From Saprospiraceae bacterium (GTDB taxonomy: Bacteria; Bacteroidota; Bacteroidia; Chitinophagales; Saprospiraceae), in assembly GCA_016714985.1 (NCBI GenBank), contig JADKBS010000015.1, positions 124,001-188,000 on the forward strand: a DNA stretch of 64,000 bases. The letters run 5' to 3'. This document shows positions 37,557 to 46,595 of this stretch, piece after piece; the stretch's first letter is position 1; the number at the start of each line of letters is the position of its first letter. Position numbers and translations under genes: made by a program. The notes under the pieces are model-generated. The model saw only the letters and a list, made by a program, of their open reading frames with translations. It was not told the origin of the DNA and did no database searches.

Positions 37557-40500
37557 ATGCACAAACTCATTGCCACCCTTTTCCTAGCCTTTTTCGCTAC
37601 CGCAATTTTTGCACAGCAGCGCCCCACCCCACCCCATTTCGAAGCAGACGCTCCCGCATGGGCACGGATGCTGCTCGAAGAAAGCCCCAACGTGCGGGAC
37701 ATCCAAGCCGCCTACCGTGCCTACTACGACGAGCGGCCCTTTCAAAAGAACAAATATACCCAGTTCTACAAGCGCTGGATGCAATGGGCTAGGCCGTTTG
37801 CGCAGCACGACGGAAGCTTGGCGATTTCGGATTGTGGATTGCGGATTGCGGATTGCGAGCGTAACACGACCCCCAATCCGCAATCCGCAATCGTAAATCC
37901 GCAATCAAGGGCGGCTACCTGGAGTTTTAATGGCCCCAAAGTCCACTTCTTCCCCGACGCCTCAGCCCAGAGCGTTGACCATACGAACATCTACGCCTTC
38001 GACATCTACGCTGCCGATCCGAACATCCTCTATGCCGGTGGCGAGGCGGGCGGCCTCTGGAAGACCTCCGACAAGGGGCTGAACTGGACGCTGCTCACCG
38101 CCGACGTGCTGCACGGTGCCTTCGGGGCGGTCGAAATCAACCCGCAGAACCCCGACATGGTGTATGCGGGCACGGGAGGCAAGCTCATCAAGACCTCCGA
38201 TGGCGGGGCTACTTGGCAGACCGTCTATACCGAAAGTAATTTCTGGGCGCAGGAAATCTACGTACACGAGGCCACGCCGGACATCGTACTGGTGGCCAGC
38301 GAACGGGGCCTGTTGCGTAGCACCGACGGCGGCGCCAACTGGGTGAAGCTCTGGAACGGCACGAACGTCTGGGGCGTGAAGGCCAAGCCCGGCGACCCGA
38401 ACACCGTCTGGGCCATCCGTGACAACAGCAACGGGGCGGACTTCATGATTTCCACCGATGCTGGCGCAACGTTTGCCCCCTCCACAGGCGCCATGTGGAC
38501 GCCCACCGGCAACCGCCAAGTGACCGGGGCCATCATCGCCCCATGCCCCTCCAACCCCTCCAAGGTCTATGCCTACCTCAGTGGCGAGGGCGACCAGTTG
38601 GGCGGCTATATCGGCGTGTTCAAAAGCACCGACGGCGGCAGTACCTGGGCGAACACCAACCCGAACAACCTCATCGGGCAGCCCTACTCCATCCCAAACC
38701 ATACCAACGTAATGGACGCCAACGGCGTGGACTGGTTCACGCAGGGCTTTTATGACCAGGCCATCGTCGTCAACCCCTTGAACGACAACCAGTTGATAGC
38801 GGGCGGCTGCTCGTGGTTCCGCAGCAACGACGGCGGGGCCACGTGGTTCAGCTATGGCGGCTACGTGGGCGGCGGCGGCATCACCGGCGACCGCCACCCC
38901 GACATCCAATGGACTGCCGCTGTGGGCGGCGAGCTTTGGATTGCCTCCGACGGCGGCATGGTTTATTCCACCAATTTTGGGCAGGACGTGGTGGGCCGCA
39001 ACAACGGCATCAGCGGGGCGGCGCTCTGGGGCTTTGACAGCGGCTGGAACGAGGACATCCTCGTGGGCGGACGCTACCACAACGGCAACATGGCCTACCA
39101 CGAGAGTTTTCCCGCAGGGACGTATTATGCCATCGGCGGTGCCGAGGCACCAACGGGCTACGTAAACCCCGGCCCGGAGCGCAAAATTTACCACTCCGAC
39201 ATCGGCGGCGACATCATCCGGCCCGGCTTCGGCAACGGGCTGGGCGGCTTCCCCGTGGGCACCTGGCCCAACGAGAGCTATGCCTATTATGAAAACTCGG
39301 AGATGGAATGGCACCCCGACTGCTGGAACATCGTTTATCTCGGCAAGGACGACAAGCTCTGGCGCTCCACCGACGGCGGCACGACCTTCACCGTCCTCTA
39401 CGACTTCCCCGGCGGCGACACCCGACGGGTCTATGAAATTGAAATTTTCAGGAACGACCCCAACCGCATGTACGTCTCGCAGTTCAACGGAACCGACGAC
39501 GTGGTACACCGCAGCTACGACGGCGGCCTGACCTGGCAGATTTGCGCAGCACTCCCATTGCCCAACAACAACGACCGTATCAAAATGGCTGTCAGCGCCG
39601 AAAACCCCGATGTGCTCTGGGTTTCGGTGAGCTATGGTTCCAATGGTAAGAAGGTTTACAAGAGCACCGACGCCGGGGTCTCCTGGCAGAACTACACGAC
39701 CAGCGCCCTCGACAACGCCACCGTGACCTGCATCATGGCACAATATGGAACAGATGGCGGCGTGTACGTGGGCACAACAAGGGGCATTTTTTACCGAAAC
39801 AATTCGATGGCAAACTGGGAAGCCTATACCGACGGCCTGCCCATCAGCCTGGAGCCGAACAAGATGAAACCTTTTTACAAAAAAGGCTTGATACGGATGG
39901 GCGCTTGGAACGGTGGCGTCTGGGAAGCACCGCTTTTCGAGCCGAGCGCCGTGCAGCCGCTGGCGATGGTGAACCAACTGACGAGCTTCTGCCCGACCGA
40001 TACTTTCTACTTCGACGACCATAGCGTGGTGGCGCACGACAACATCTCATGGTCTTGGCAATTCGCTGACGCTCAATCGGTTATTGGTGAAAACACGAGG
40101 ACGCCAAGGGTCGTGTTCAACTCGGCTGGCGAAAAGCTGGCCGTGATGACGCTCACGACCTTTGGCGGCGTTTTTGTGGACAGCCTCACCGTGCAAGTGG
40201 GCGACGAATGCACCAGCCTATTGCCGGAGGCACTGCCCGGCAACGCCCTCCAACTGGATGGCGATGGCGACTATGCCACCATGAGCAACCCTATCAACCT
40301 CAACTCCAACACGGCGACCATCACGTTTTGGATGAACCCACAAGGCGACCAAAGCGATTGGGCAGGCGTGGTGCTGGCAAGGGGCGGCAACACGACGGCG
40401 GGCGTGCATTACGGCGAAAACAACGAACTGCACTATATGTGGAACGACGTGAACTGGTGGTGGAACACTGGCATCTTTCCGCCACAGGACGAATGGAGCC

Positions 40501-41582
40501 ATGTTGCCTTGGTCATCGAACCGAACAAGGCGACGCTTTACCTGAACGGGATGCCAGCTACCCTGAACACAACGCACGACATCGAAGAGTTCGACTCGCC
40601 GTTGGTTTTTGGAACCGACCCAAACTACTCCGACCGCTATTTTAACGGCCTCCTCGACGAGGTTTGCTTTTACGATAAAGCATTGACACAGAACCAGATA
40701 CGGGAGGAAATGCACCTGACCCGCACCCATACAGACACGGACGGACTGCGCAGCTATTTCCAGTTCAACGAACAACCTGGCCTTGGCCCTTCCTTCGACC
40801 GAATCGGCAATGGCACCGCCAGCTTGGGCGGCGATGCCACAAGGCCGCTTTCAACCGTAACGGTAGGGCCGGGCGTCAGCAGCCGCAAAACGGTGACAGC
40901 CAGCGGCCCGTTAACATTCGACGATACGGGTGTGACAGCAACTTTCGCCAGCGGTGCAGCTTTGCCAGATGGCGAGGTCATCATCACCCGCCTCGACATG
41001 ATGCCACAGCAGTTCAGCTTTTCGACTACTTCCCAAGAACTCAGCCCCAGCTTTTGGGTGCTGCGCAATTACACTGAAAACCCGTTCTTCGATGAATTGG
41101 AAAGCATCGAGTTCACGCAGGTGGGCGAAGTTTTCCCGCAGTCCAACCCAACCCAGTATGCGCTGTACCATCGCTTGAACAAATACTACACCCCTACTTG
41201 GGACCTATTGGCGCCGCAAGCAACCGCCATCACGACTGGCACCAATGGCAGCGTGACTTTTGCCGATGGAAACGGCGTGGAGGAGCCTGCGCATTTCATC
41301 ATTGCGCACCCCGACTTCGTGCCGACCAACGAGCCTTCAGCCAACAAAGTCTTGGTCAACGTCTCGCCCAATCCAGTAGCTTCCAACGGGGTCTTGAACA
41401 TCAGCACGAACCTCTTCGGCAAGGTGAAATTCAAGCTGTTCGATTCGAAAGGCCGTGCCGTTCGAGTGGCAGTTTTTGAGCAAAACGGGCAATTGGCATT
41501 GAACGGGCTGGCGGCGGGTGTTTATGCTTATTCCATCGAAAACGAGCGGGTGATGAGGTATGGGAAAGTGGTAGTGGAGTGA
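37557..41582 (+). CDS. T9SS-secreted BNR/sialidase-like repeat protein with LamG domain
   Basis: From ATG 37557 this is a protein of about 1,341 residues with a signal peptide (MHKLIATLFLAFFATAIFAQ). The first 800 residues carry BNR/Asp-box-type propeller repeats (SDKGLNWTLL, TSDGGATWQT, STDGGANWVK, SNDGGATWFS, STDAGVSWQN). A PKD-like segment is followed by a LamG/concanavalin-like domain (LQLDGDGDYATMSNPINLNS ... YFNGLLDEVCFYDKAL) and a T9SS sorting tail (VNVSPNPVASNGVLNIST ... MRYGKVVVE). No sialidase catalytic Arg triad was identified, so a binding or structural role is as likely as hydrolysis. Residues of about 88-117 are encoded by an inserted palindromic repeat. Confidence 0.9.
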   Translation: MHKLIATLFLAFFATAIFAQQRPTPPHFEADAPAWARMLLEESPNVRDIQAAYRAYYDERPFQKNKYTQFYKRWMQWARPFAQHDGSLAISDCGLRIADCERNTTPNPQSAIVNPQSRAATWSFNGPKVHFFPDASAQSVDHTNIYAFDIYAADPNILYAGGEAGGLWKTSDKGLNWTLLTADVLHGAFGAVEINPQNPDMVYAGTGGKLIKTSDGGATWQTVYTESNFWAQEIYVHEATPDIVLVASERGLLRSTDGGANWVKLWNGTNVWGVKAKPGDPNTVWAIRDNSNGADFMISTDAGATFAPSTGAMWTPTGNRQVTGAIIAPCPSNPSKVYAYLSGEGDQLGGYIGVFKSTDGGSTWANTNPNNLIGQPYSIPNHTNVMDANGVDWFTQGFYDQAIVVNPLNDNQLIAGGCSWFRSNDGGATWFSYGGYVGGGGITGDRHPDIQWTAAVGGELWIASDGGMVYSTNFGQDVVGRNNGISGAALWGFDSGWNEDILVGGRYHNGNMAYHESFPAGTYYAIGGAEAPTGYVNPGPERKIYHSDIGGDIIRPGFGNGLGGFPVGTWPNESYAYYENSEMEWHPDCWNIVYLGKDDKLWRSTDGGTTFTVLYDFPGGDTRRVYEIEIFRNDPNRMYVSQFNGTDDVVHRSYDGGLTWQICAALPLPNNNDRIKMAVSAENPDVLWVSVSYGSNGKKVYKSTDAGVSWQNYTTSALDNATVTCIMAQYGTDGGVYVGTTRGIFYRNNSMANWEAYTDGLPISLEPNKMKPFYKKGLIRMGAWNGGVWEAPLFEPSAVQPLAMVNQLTSFCPTDTFYFDDHSVVAHDNISWSWQFADAQSVIGENTRTPRVVFNSAGEKLAVMTLTTFGGVFVDSLTVQVGDECTSLLPEALPGNALQLDGDGDYATMSNPINLNSNTATITFWMNPQGDQSDWAGVVLARGGNTTAGVHYGENNELHYMWNDVNWWWNTGIFPPQDEWSHVALVIEPNKATLYLNGMPATLNTTHDIEEFDSPLVFGTDPNYSDRYFNGLLDEVCFYDKALTQNQIREEMHLTRTHTDTDGLRSYFQFNEQPGLGPSFDRIGNGTASLGGDATRPLSTVTVGPGVSSRKTVTASGPLTFDDTGVTATFASGAALPDGEVIITRLDMMPQQFSFSTTSQELSPSFWVLRNYTENPFFDELESIEFTQVGEVFPQSNPTQYALYHRLNKYYTPTWDLLAPQATAITTGTNGSVTFADGNGVEEPAHFIIAHPDFVPTNEPSANKVLVNVSPNPVASNGVLNISTNLFGKVKFKLFDSKGRAVRVAVFEQNGQLALNGLAAGVYAYSIENERVMRYGKVVVE
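37821..37906. repeat. In-frame GGATTGC heptamer hairpin
   Basis: The heptamer GGATTGC/GGATTGT is repeated about four times (37821-37857), then its complement (CAATCCG words) at 37873-37906. The element lies inside the coding region and is translated as an ISDCGLRIADC ... NPQSAIVNPQS-type insert without breaking the frame. Confidence 0.85.
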
Positions 41583-41676
41583 GGGGAACCATCTCGCAGC
41601 TGGGGAGGGCGGCTCAGAAGCTTATCTCGCAGCTGGGCAGCAGGCGGCGGATAGTGGCTTGTTCGGATTCGGTTAT
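41583..41676 (-). pseudogene. Leucine-rich-repeat C-terminal tail fragments
   Basis: On the minus strand a short frame reads TESEQATIRRLLPSCEISF then stop (41614-41676), followed at once by AALPSCEMVP (41583-41613). The pattern SExxxxRxLLPNCxIxF is the usual C-terminus of LRR proteins in this phylum, but no LRR gene is attached. The fragment overlaps the 3' end of the YhcG gene. Confidence 0.5.
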
Positions 41677-42815
41677 TGGTCGCGGAAATCCTCGTCCAAC
41701 TCCCGTTCGAGGTCTTCTGTGCTCGGCAGGATGTTTTTCAGACTGTCGGGCAGGGTTTGCGTCAGGATGTATTCCGCCACGCCGAGGGGTTTGTGGATGT
41801 CCCGCAGCGAATATTCCACCACCGTGCGCTTGCCGGACTCCCTGCATAGGAGCAGCCCGATGGTCGGCTGGTCCGGTTCGGTGCGCAGCAGGTCATCGGT
41901 AGCGGAGCAGTAGAAGTTGAGTTTCCCGGCATATTCAGGCAGGAACTTGCCGCCTTTCAAGTCCACGACCACGTAACAATGCAGCCGGGTATGGTAAAAC
42001 AGCAAATCCATGCTGTAATCCTCGCCCGCTACCGTGATTTTGTATTGTCTGCCCACGAGGGCAAAGCCCTGCCCCAGTTCGAGCAGCACCTTTTCTACAT
42101 GCAACATCATTGCAGCTTCCACGTCCCGTTCGAGGGCCTCATCGCCGAGGTTCAGGAAATCGAAGTTATATGGGTTTTTCAGCATCTCCCGGGCCAGGTC
42201 GCCTTGCGGCTGGGGCAACGTCCATTCAAAATTAGTGATGGCTTTGCCCTGGCGGTCATACAGGTTTTGCTTCATCTGGGAGCGCAAGGCATCCCGGCTC
42301 CAGTTGTTTTCGACGGTTTTTTTGAGGTAAAAAATGGCTTCGTGGGTATCGGAACATTTGTCGAGTATGACTTGGTGATGCCCCCAGGGTACGGCAAAAA
42401 AAATCGTAACAAATTGGTTGTCAATGTTTTGAAATTGTGCAGCAAGTTGCTGCACAATTTCATTTTCAGGGTGGCTCGATTCCGGCAATTGTGCAGCAAC
42501 TTGCTGCACAATTGCGGGATGTTCCCGATAGTACAAGTACCACTTTCGGATGTAAAACAAGTTCCGAGTAGAAAACCCCGTCAGGTGCGGGAAAGCCGCC
42601 TTCAAGTCTTTGGCGAAACGGGGTATCAGTCCCTCGCCCCATGCAGCGGTTTCTTGCTGCGCCACGATGTCGCTGCCCAAAACCCAGTAAAGCCGCAGCA
42701 GTTCGGTATTGACCCGGATGGCAGCCTTGATTTGGGTGGCTTGGATGCGGCTTTTCCAATGGGAAAGCCATTCGGCGTATGGAGACGGGGACGGGGAGTG
42801 TTCGGCTTTGCTCAT
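41673..42815 (-). CDS. YhcG-family PD-(D/E)xK nuclease (DUF1016)
   Basis: This 380-residue protein is a complete YhcG-type protein. The N-terminal helical DNA-binding domain has AAWGEGLIPRFAKDLKAAFP and GFSTRNLFYIRKWYLYY. The C-terminal nuclease domain has FALVGRQYKITVAGEDYSMD and YVVVDLKGGKFLPEYAGKLN. The usual ELK of the nuclease core is DLK here, still acidic-x-Lys. Family members are linked to restriction-modification and mobile elements and bind or cleave DNA. The linker between domains contains two palindromes that encode IVQQVAAQL and IVQQLAAQF. The gene is flanked by 51-bp direct repeats (41622-41672 and 42930-42980). Confidence 0.92.
   Translation of the reverse strand: MSKAEHSPSPSPYAEWLSHWKSRIQATQIKAAIRVNTELLRLYWVLGSDIVAQQETAAWGEGLIPRFAKDLKAAFPHLTGFSTRNLFYIRKWYLYYREHPAIVQQVAAQLPESSHPENEIVQQLAAQFQNIDNQFVTIFFAVPWGHHQVILDKCSDTHEAIFYLKKTVENNWSRDALRSQMKQNLYDRQGKAITNFEWTLPQPQGDLAREMLKNPYNFDFLNLGDEALERDVEAAMMLHVEKVLLELGQGFALVGRQYKITVAGEDYSMDLLFYHTRLHCYVVVDLKGGKFLPEYAGKLNFYCSATDDLLRTEPDQPTIGLLLCRESGKRTVVEYSLRDIHKPLGVAEYILTQTLPDSLKNILPSTEDLERELDEDFRDQ
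42431..42461. repeat. Palindrome in the YhcG gene (C)
   Basis: Perfect 15-bp arms around one central base. On the minus strand it encodes EIVQQLAAQF in the linker of the YhcG protein. Confidence 0.92.
42485..42515. repeat. Palindrome in the YhcG gene (D)
   Basis: Perfect 15-bp arms around one central base. On the minus strand it encodes AIVQQVAAQL, 24 bp from palindrome C. Confidence 0.92.
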
Positions 42816-42921
42816 TGTAGTTTATGTTGTGGTTGAACTTGCTGATATCGGCTGTCCAATTGCAGCGCAAATTTGGGATTTTTTTGCTTTTTTGCTATCC
42901 AGTTTTCGGGGCAGGGGCGGC

Positions 42922-43135
42922 TTAGAAGGTTATTCCGCAGTTGGGGAGCAGGCGGCGGAGGGTGGCTTGTTCGGAGGCGGGGAGGGGGTTGTCCTTTATT
43001 CAAAAATCACCTTGCAATTGGGGAGGGCGGCACGGACTTTGGCGATTTCGGAGGGGCACACCTCACCATCTTGCAGCTGCGTTCCCCGAAATGGTTGGCC
43101 GTGCCGTCGCAACAAATGACGATGTTCTTTGGCAT
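42922..43135 (-). pseudogene. DUF2235 N-terminal remnant joined to LRR-tail fragments
   Basis: On the minus strand an ATG at 43135, 13 bp after the nuclease-NTPase stop, starts MPKNIVICCDGTANHFGE, the conserved opening of DUF2235 (Tle1-like alpha/beta hydrolase) proteins. After about 18 residues the match ends. The sequence runs into LRR-tail fragments in other frames: SEIAKVRAALPNCKVIFE-stop (42996-43053) and ASEQATLRRLLPNCGITF-stop (42922-42980). It looks like an operon gene deleted down to its first codons and joined to LRR 3' ends. Expected DUF2235 length is over 300 residues. Confidence 0.55.
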
Positions 43136-43147
43136 GGTGCAAGTGTT

Positions 43148-46100
43148 TTAGGCTCCGTCTTCTTCCAATTCCGCCACCTCAATGCCCGCCGCCTCCTTGT
43201 ACAGCGCCGACTGCTTGAAATCCTCGTGCTGCTCGCCGTAGGCGGTTAGTGCGGCCTTGGCGGCGGCAGCCTCCGTGGCGAGGTCGGGGTGGCGGAGGGC
43301 GTGGTGGATGTGACCCAGCGTTAGATTAGATGAATGGGAGTTATACTGATATGTTATATCCTCGACGCAATTCAAGAGGATACGACGGCATAGCTGCTTC
43401 AATTCGTATTGGAAATAGGTGATGTCGGGGTATTCGGCGTAGCAGTTTAGCACTTTATGTACATTGGTTTTTCTCAGGTAGCTGAGTGCAGGTTTGTAGC
43501 CCTTTATGATGGTCGAAACAATTGACCTATGCGCTTCGACCCCAAAATAGGGCAAATAAAGCAGTGTGAAACTGAGGTTTGCGTACTCGTTCCTTCGATT
43601 GTGTATTTCACTGACTATCCTATTTGCCATTGCCTTGTCCATAAGGTCTGATGAAAGCACAAGTGTTTTCAATGCACTAAAATATAGATTTTTGTAGTCT
43701 TGTATTGGCTGATTCAATATAGTGCGGGCAGCATTAATAGCGGCTTTTTCCCCATTCAAAACCTTCAGCGCCGTGCTGACTATCTCTGGAGCTAAGTTTT
43801 TGAAGAAGTCCGCTTGCTTTAGAATGGCCTCCGCTGCCGCCTTTGCCAACTCGCTGCCTGCCTTGTTCATCGCCGTGCTGACTATCTCTTTGTTATCAAT
43901 ATGAAATAAATCAACCTTTTCAAGGATGATTTCCGCTGCCTTTTTTGCCTCCTCGCCGCCCGCCTTTTTCAGCGCCGTGCTGACTATCTCTTTGTTATCA
44001 ATATGAAATAAATCAACCTTTTCAAGGATGATTTCCGCTGCCTTTTTTGCCTCCTCACCGCCCGCCTTTTTCAGCGCCGTGCTAACTATCGAATCAGGCA
44101 GTTTGAAGAAGTCCTCCTGTTCCAAGATGGCCTCTGCTGCCGCCTTTGCCTCCTTGCCGGTCGCCTTGTTCATCGCCGTGCTGACTATCTCAAAGGGCAG
44201 GTTTTTGAAGAAGTCCTCCTTTTCAAGGATGGCCTCCGCTGCCGTTCTCGCCGCCTCGCTGCTCGCCTTGTTCAGCGAAGTGCTAACTATCTGGGAGGGC
44301 AAGTTTTTGAAGAAGTCCGCTTGCGACAGGATGGCCTCCGTTGCCGTTCTCGCCGCCTCGCTGCTCGCCTTGTTCAGCGCAGTGCTAACTATCTGGGAGC
44401 GCAAGTTTTTGAAGAAGTCCGCTTGCTTCAGGATGGCCTCCGCTGCCGTTCTCGCCGCCTCGCTGCCCGCCTTGTTCAGCGCCGTGCTGACTATCGAATC
44501 AGGCAGTTTGAAGAAGTCCGGTTGCGACAGGATGGCCTCCGATGCCGTTCTCGCCGCCTCGCTGCTCGCCTTGTTCAGCGCAGTGCTGACTATCGAATCA
44601 GGCAGTTTGAAGAAGTCCGCTTGCGACAGGATGGCCTCCGCTGCCTTCTTAGCGTCCTCATTTTTTGCAAAGCGGAATGCATGCGCTACATTTATATTAT
44701 ACAATGATGAAAGCTGTGGCAACGCCAATACAACACGGCATACCTCCTCGCTATTCTCACGGGACAATCCCAACAAAACCGCCTTAAACAATCCACTGAC
44801 CACCCCACCCATTTTAACTCTCAGTAGGGTCTTTAACCAATCCATTGCATCCTCGTCCACTTCCACCCCCTGGTCGGTATGCATCCATAACCATAGCGTG
44901 AGCAGGCCGTTTGGGTCAGGTTCCGTATCGGCCTGAGTCATGGCTTCCAGCAATTTGGAGAGTTCGTAATCACCGAACTTAAAGGCCTTTTTCAGTGCTT
45001 CCCGTTGCGCTGGAGCGAACACGATGCCCTGCTGGGGCAGTACGTCGTGGTGAAAGCGAACAAAGTAGAACTTGGCCTTGCCGCTTAGCTCATCTTTCCT
45101 ATTGGTGGTTTTGGTCTCAATGTTCACGAAGGCCTTGACCTGTTCCGGGTAGTTTTTCTTGATTCTGTCGAGCAGATCGGGGTTTCCAAAATGGGTGGCG
45201 ACTTTCTTGAAAAAAGCTTCTGGGAACAGGGTATAGCCCATTTTTTCGGAAGCAAAGATTTTGGCGAGCAGGTACAAGGCTTTGCCAAGCCCCTTGTGTT
45301 CAGATTCTTCCAGTGCCAGCAGCTTTTTGGCGATAATTTGCCGGAAGGGGACGAGTGCATTGTCCTTTAGGTCAATATCCGTATGCTGGTCGGCCTCCTG
45401 TACCATGGTAGCCGCCACAAAAAGGATGACAAAGAGCGAGGCATTTTCCGTGAACCTGCCCTTTTTGTCAGACTTCCAGCCGATGTTAATTTCTTTTCCG
45501 CCCAGCCCGCCGAGCTTTAGTATCACCTCTCGGTAGCCATCGTACCGTGCTGCGATATGCTCAAGGATGGCCGGGTTCTCCTCTGCTTCCAATACAATGT
45601 GGGTATCTGGGTAGCAATACTTGCCGTACACGTCGGACTGGTAACTGCGGTCGCCAATCAGGACAAAGACATTTTGCCGATTGTCGTCGGTCAGCCAAAT
45701 TGAAGAACTCCTTGCCGGGGTCGCCTTTCATGTATGTGTACCAGTCGTCCACAAAGATGAGGTGGCGCAGGTGCTGGTTTTGGCCGATGGCCTCGGTGTA
45801 GGATCCCATGAAGGTGTCCATGCTCCTCACCCACCAACAGGCGTCGCCAGCCTTGGCCCGTTCCAGGGCTATACGGCGGAGCAGGGTGGTCTTTCCACTT
45901 CCGCCCTGCCCTTCCACCACCGTCACCACTCTCTGGCCCAGGATTTTTTTGTCCAAAAGCCCTTCTAATTTGGCCATCACCTTGTCACGGCGTTCGTCCA
46001 ATGCGGCCAGGCCGTGTTCTACGCCAATCCACTGGCAAAGCTCGTCGGTGAGGCCAGTGTAAAATTTGAAGGCGGCGGGCTTGCCGTTTTTTACCTTATT

Positions 46101-46595
46101 CAAAAATTCGGGATTGAGCAGCAGGACGGCATCGTCGGTATTACCATGTGCATAGTGTGCTTGAAGGCTGGGGTGCCGCCGCACGGATTGTTCGAGGTAT
46201 TCCTCCGACCACACCCAGACTTTTTTGCCGGATAATTGGGTAAGCTCGGCGGCTTTATCCTGCATGGTTTTGTCGTTCTTCAGGTTGCAGGCGTATATAT
46301 ACTCGTCAAAGCCGTTTTTGTAGTAGTCAATGGTCTTTTGTAGTTCCACGACCATTTCATCGGCTACGTTCTTGTAGTTTGGTTTAATCGTGTTCTCCTT
46401 GTGCTTGCATTGAACCACGACTTGCTCGTTTGCTCCGTTGCGGTTGATGGCAAAAATGTCAATCCCGTCCTGCTCCTGTCCTTTTCTTCCGTACCGTGCA
46501 GCGGCAAAGTCGCCAAACTCCATCCTCGCCACTTCGCAGCACAGGAACTCGAAGTCCGTTGGGTCGTCAATTTGAATGAGGTGTACTTTTTCCAT
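43148..46595 (-). CDS. Mrr-like nuclease / P-loop NTPase / helical-repeat protein (Avs-like; one frameshift)
   Basis: The N-terminal 110 residues are a restriction-endonuclease-like domain with GRKGQEQDGIDIFAI and VVVQCKHKEN (PD-(D/E)xK pattern, Q-x-K form). An NTPase domain follows with Walker A TVVEGQGGSGKTTLLRR and Walker B HLIFVDDW. The frame breaks near 45693 (an extra C); removing it gives LADDDNRQNVFVLIGDRSYQ and continues to the C-terminal part, which includes nine 33-34-residue helical repeats (43733-44641) and a helical end. Restored length is about 1,150 residues. Nuclease plus NTPase plus repeat sensor is the layout of antiviral STAND (Avs) proteins; that this one belongs to them is inference. 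The start overlaps the upstream small gene by 29 bases. Confidence 0.8.
43733..44641 (-). repeat. Nine tandem 99-102-bp repeats in the NTPase gene
   Basis: Each unit encodes 33 or 34 residues of the pattern AEAILxxxDFFKnlpxxIVSTAxNKAxxEaakaA. The two lengths differ by one codon (FFKLPDSIV versus FFKNLPSQIV). Neighbouring units are nearly identical in DNA; two units with DLFHIDNKEIVSTA are identical over most of their length. The pattern suggests helix-turn-helix (ARM/HEAT-like) stacking. Confidence 0.9.

Noticed and set aside
37821..37906. Possible CRISPR-like heptamer repeats
   Set aside because: The units are contiguous heptamers followed by their complement, inside a coding frame.
37962..40037. 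691-codon minus-strand open frame
   Set aside because: It lies wholly antisense to the BNR/LamG gene, has no signal peptide or family match, and mirrors its codon bias.
43733..44641. Possible CRISPR array because of regular 99-102-bp repeats
   Set aside because: There are no unique spacers between short repeats; the units are coding and contiguous.
44028..44936. 302-codon plus-strand open frame across the NTPase repeats
   Set aside because: It is antisense to the repeat array; the repeated, GC-rich codons keep the opposite strand open, and the product is only the shadow of the repeat.
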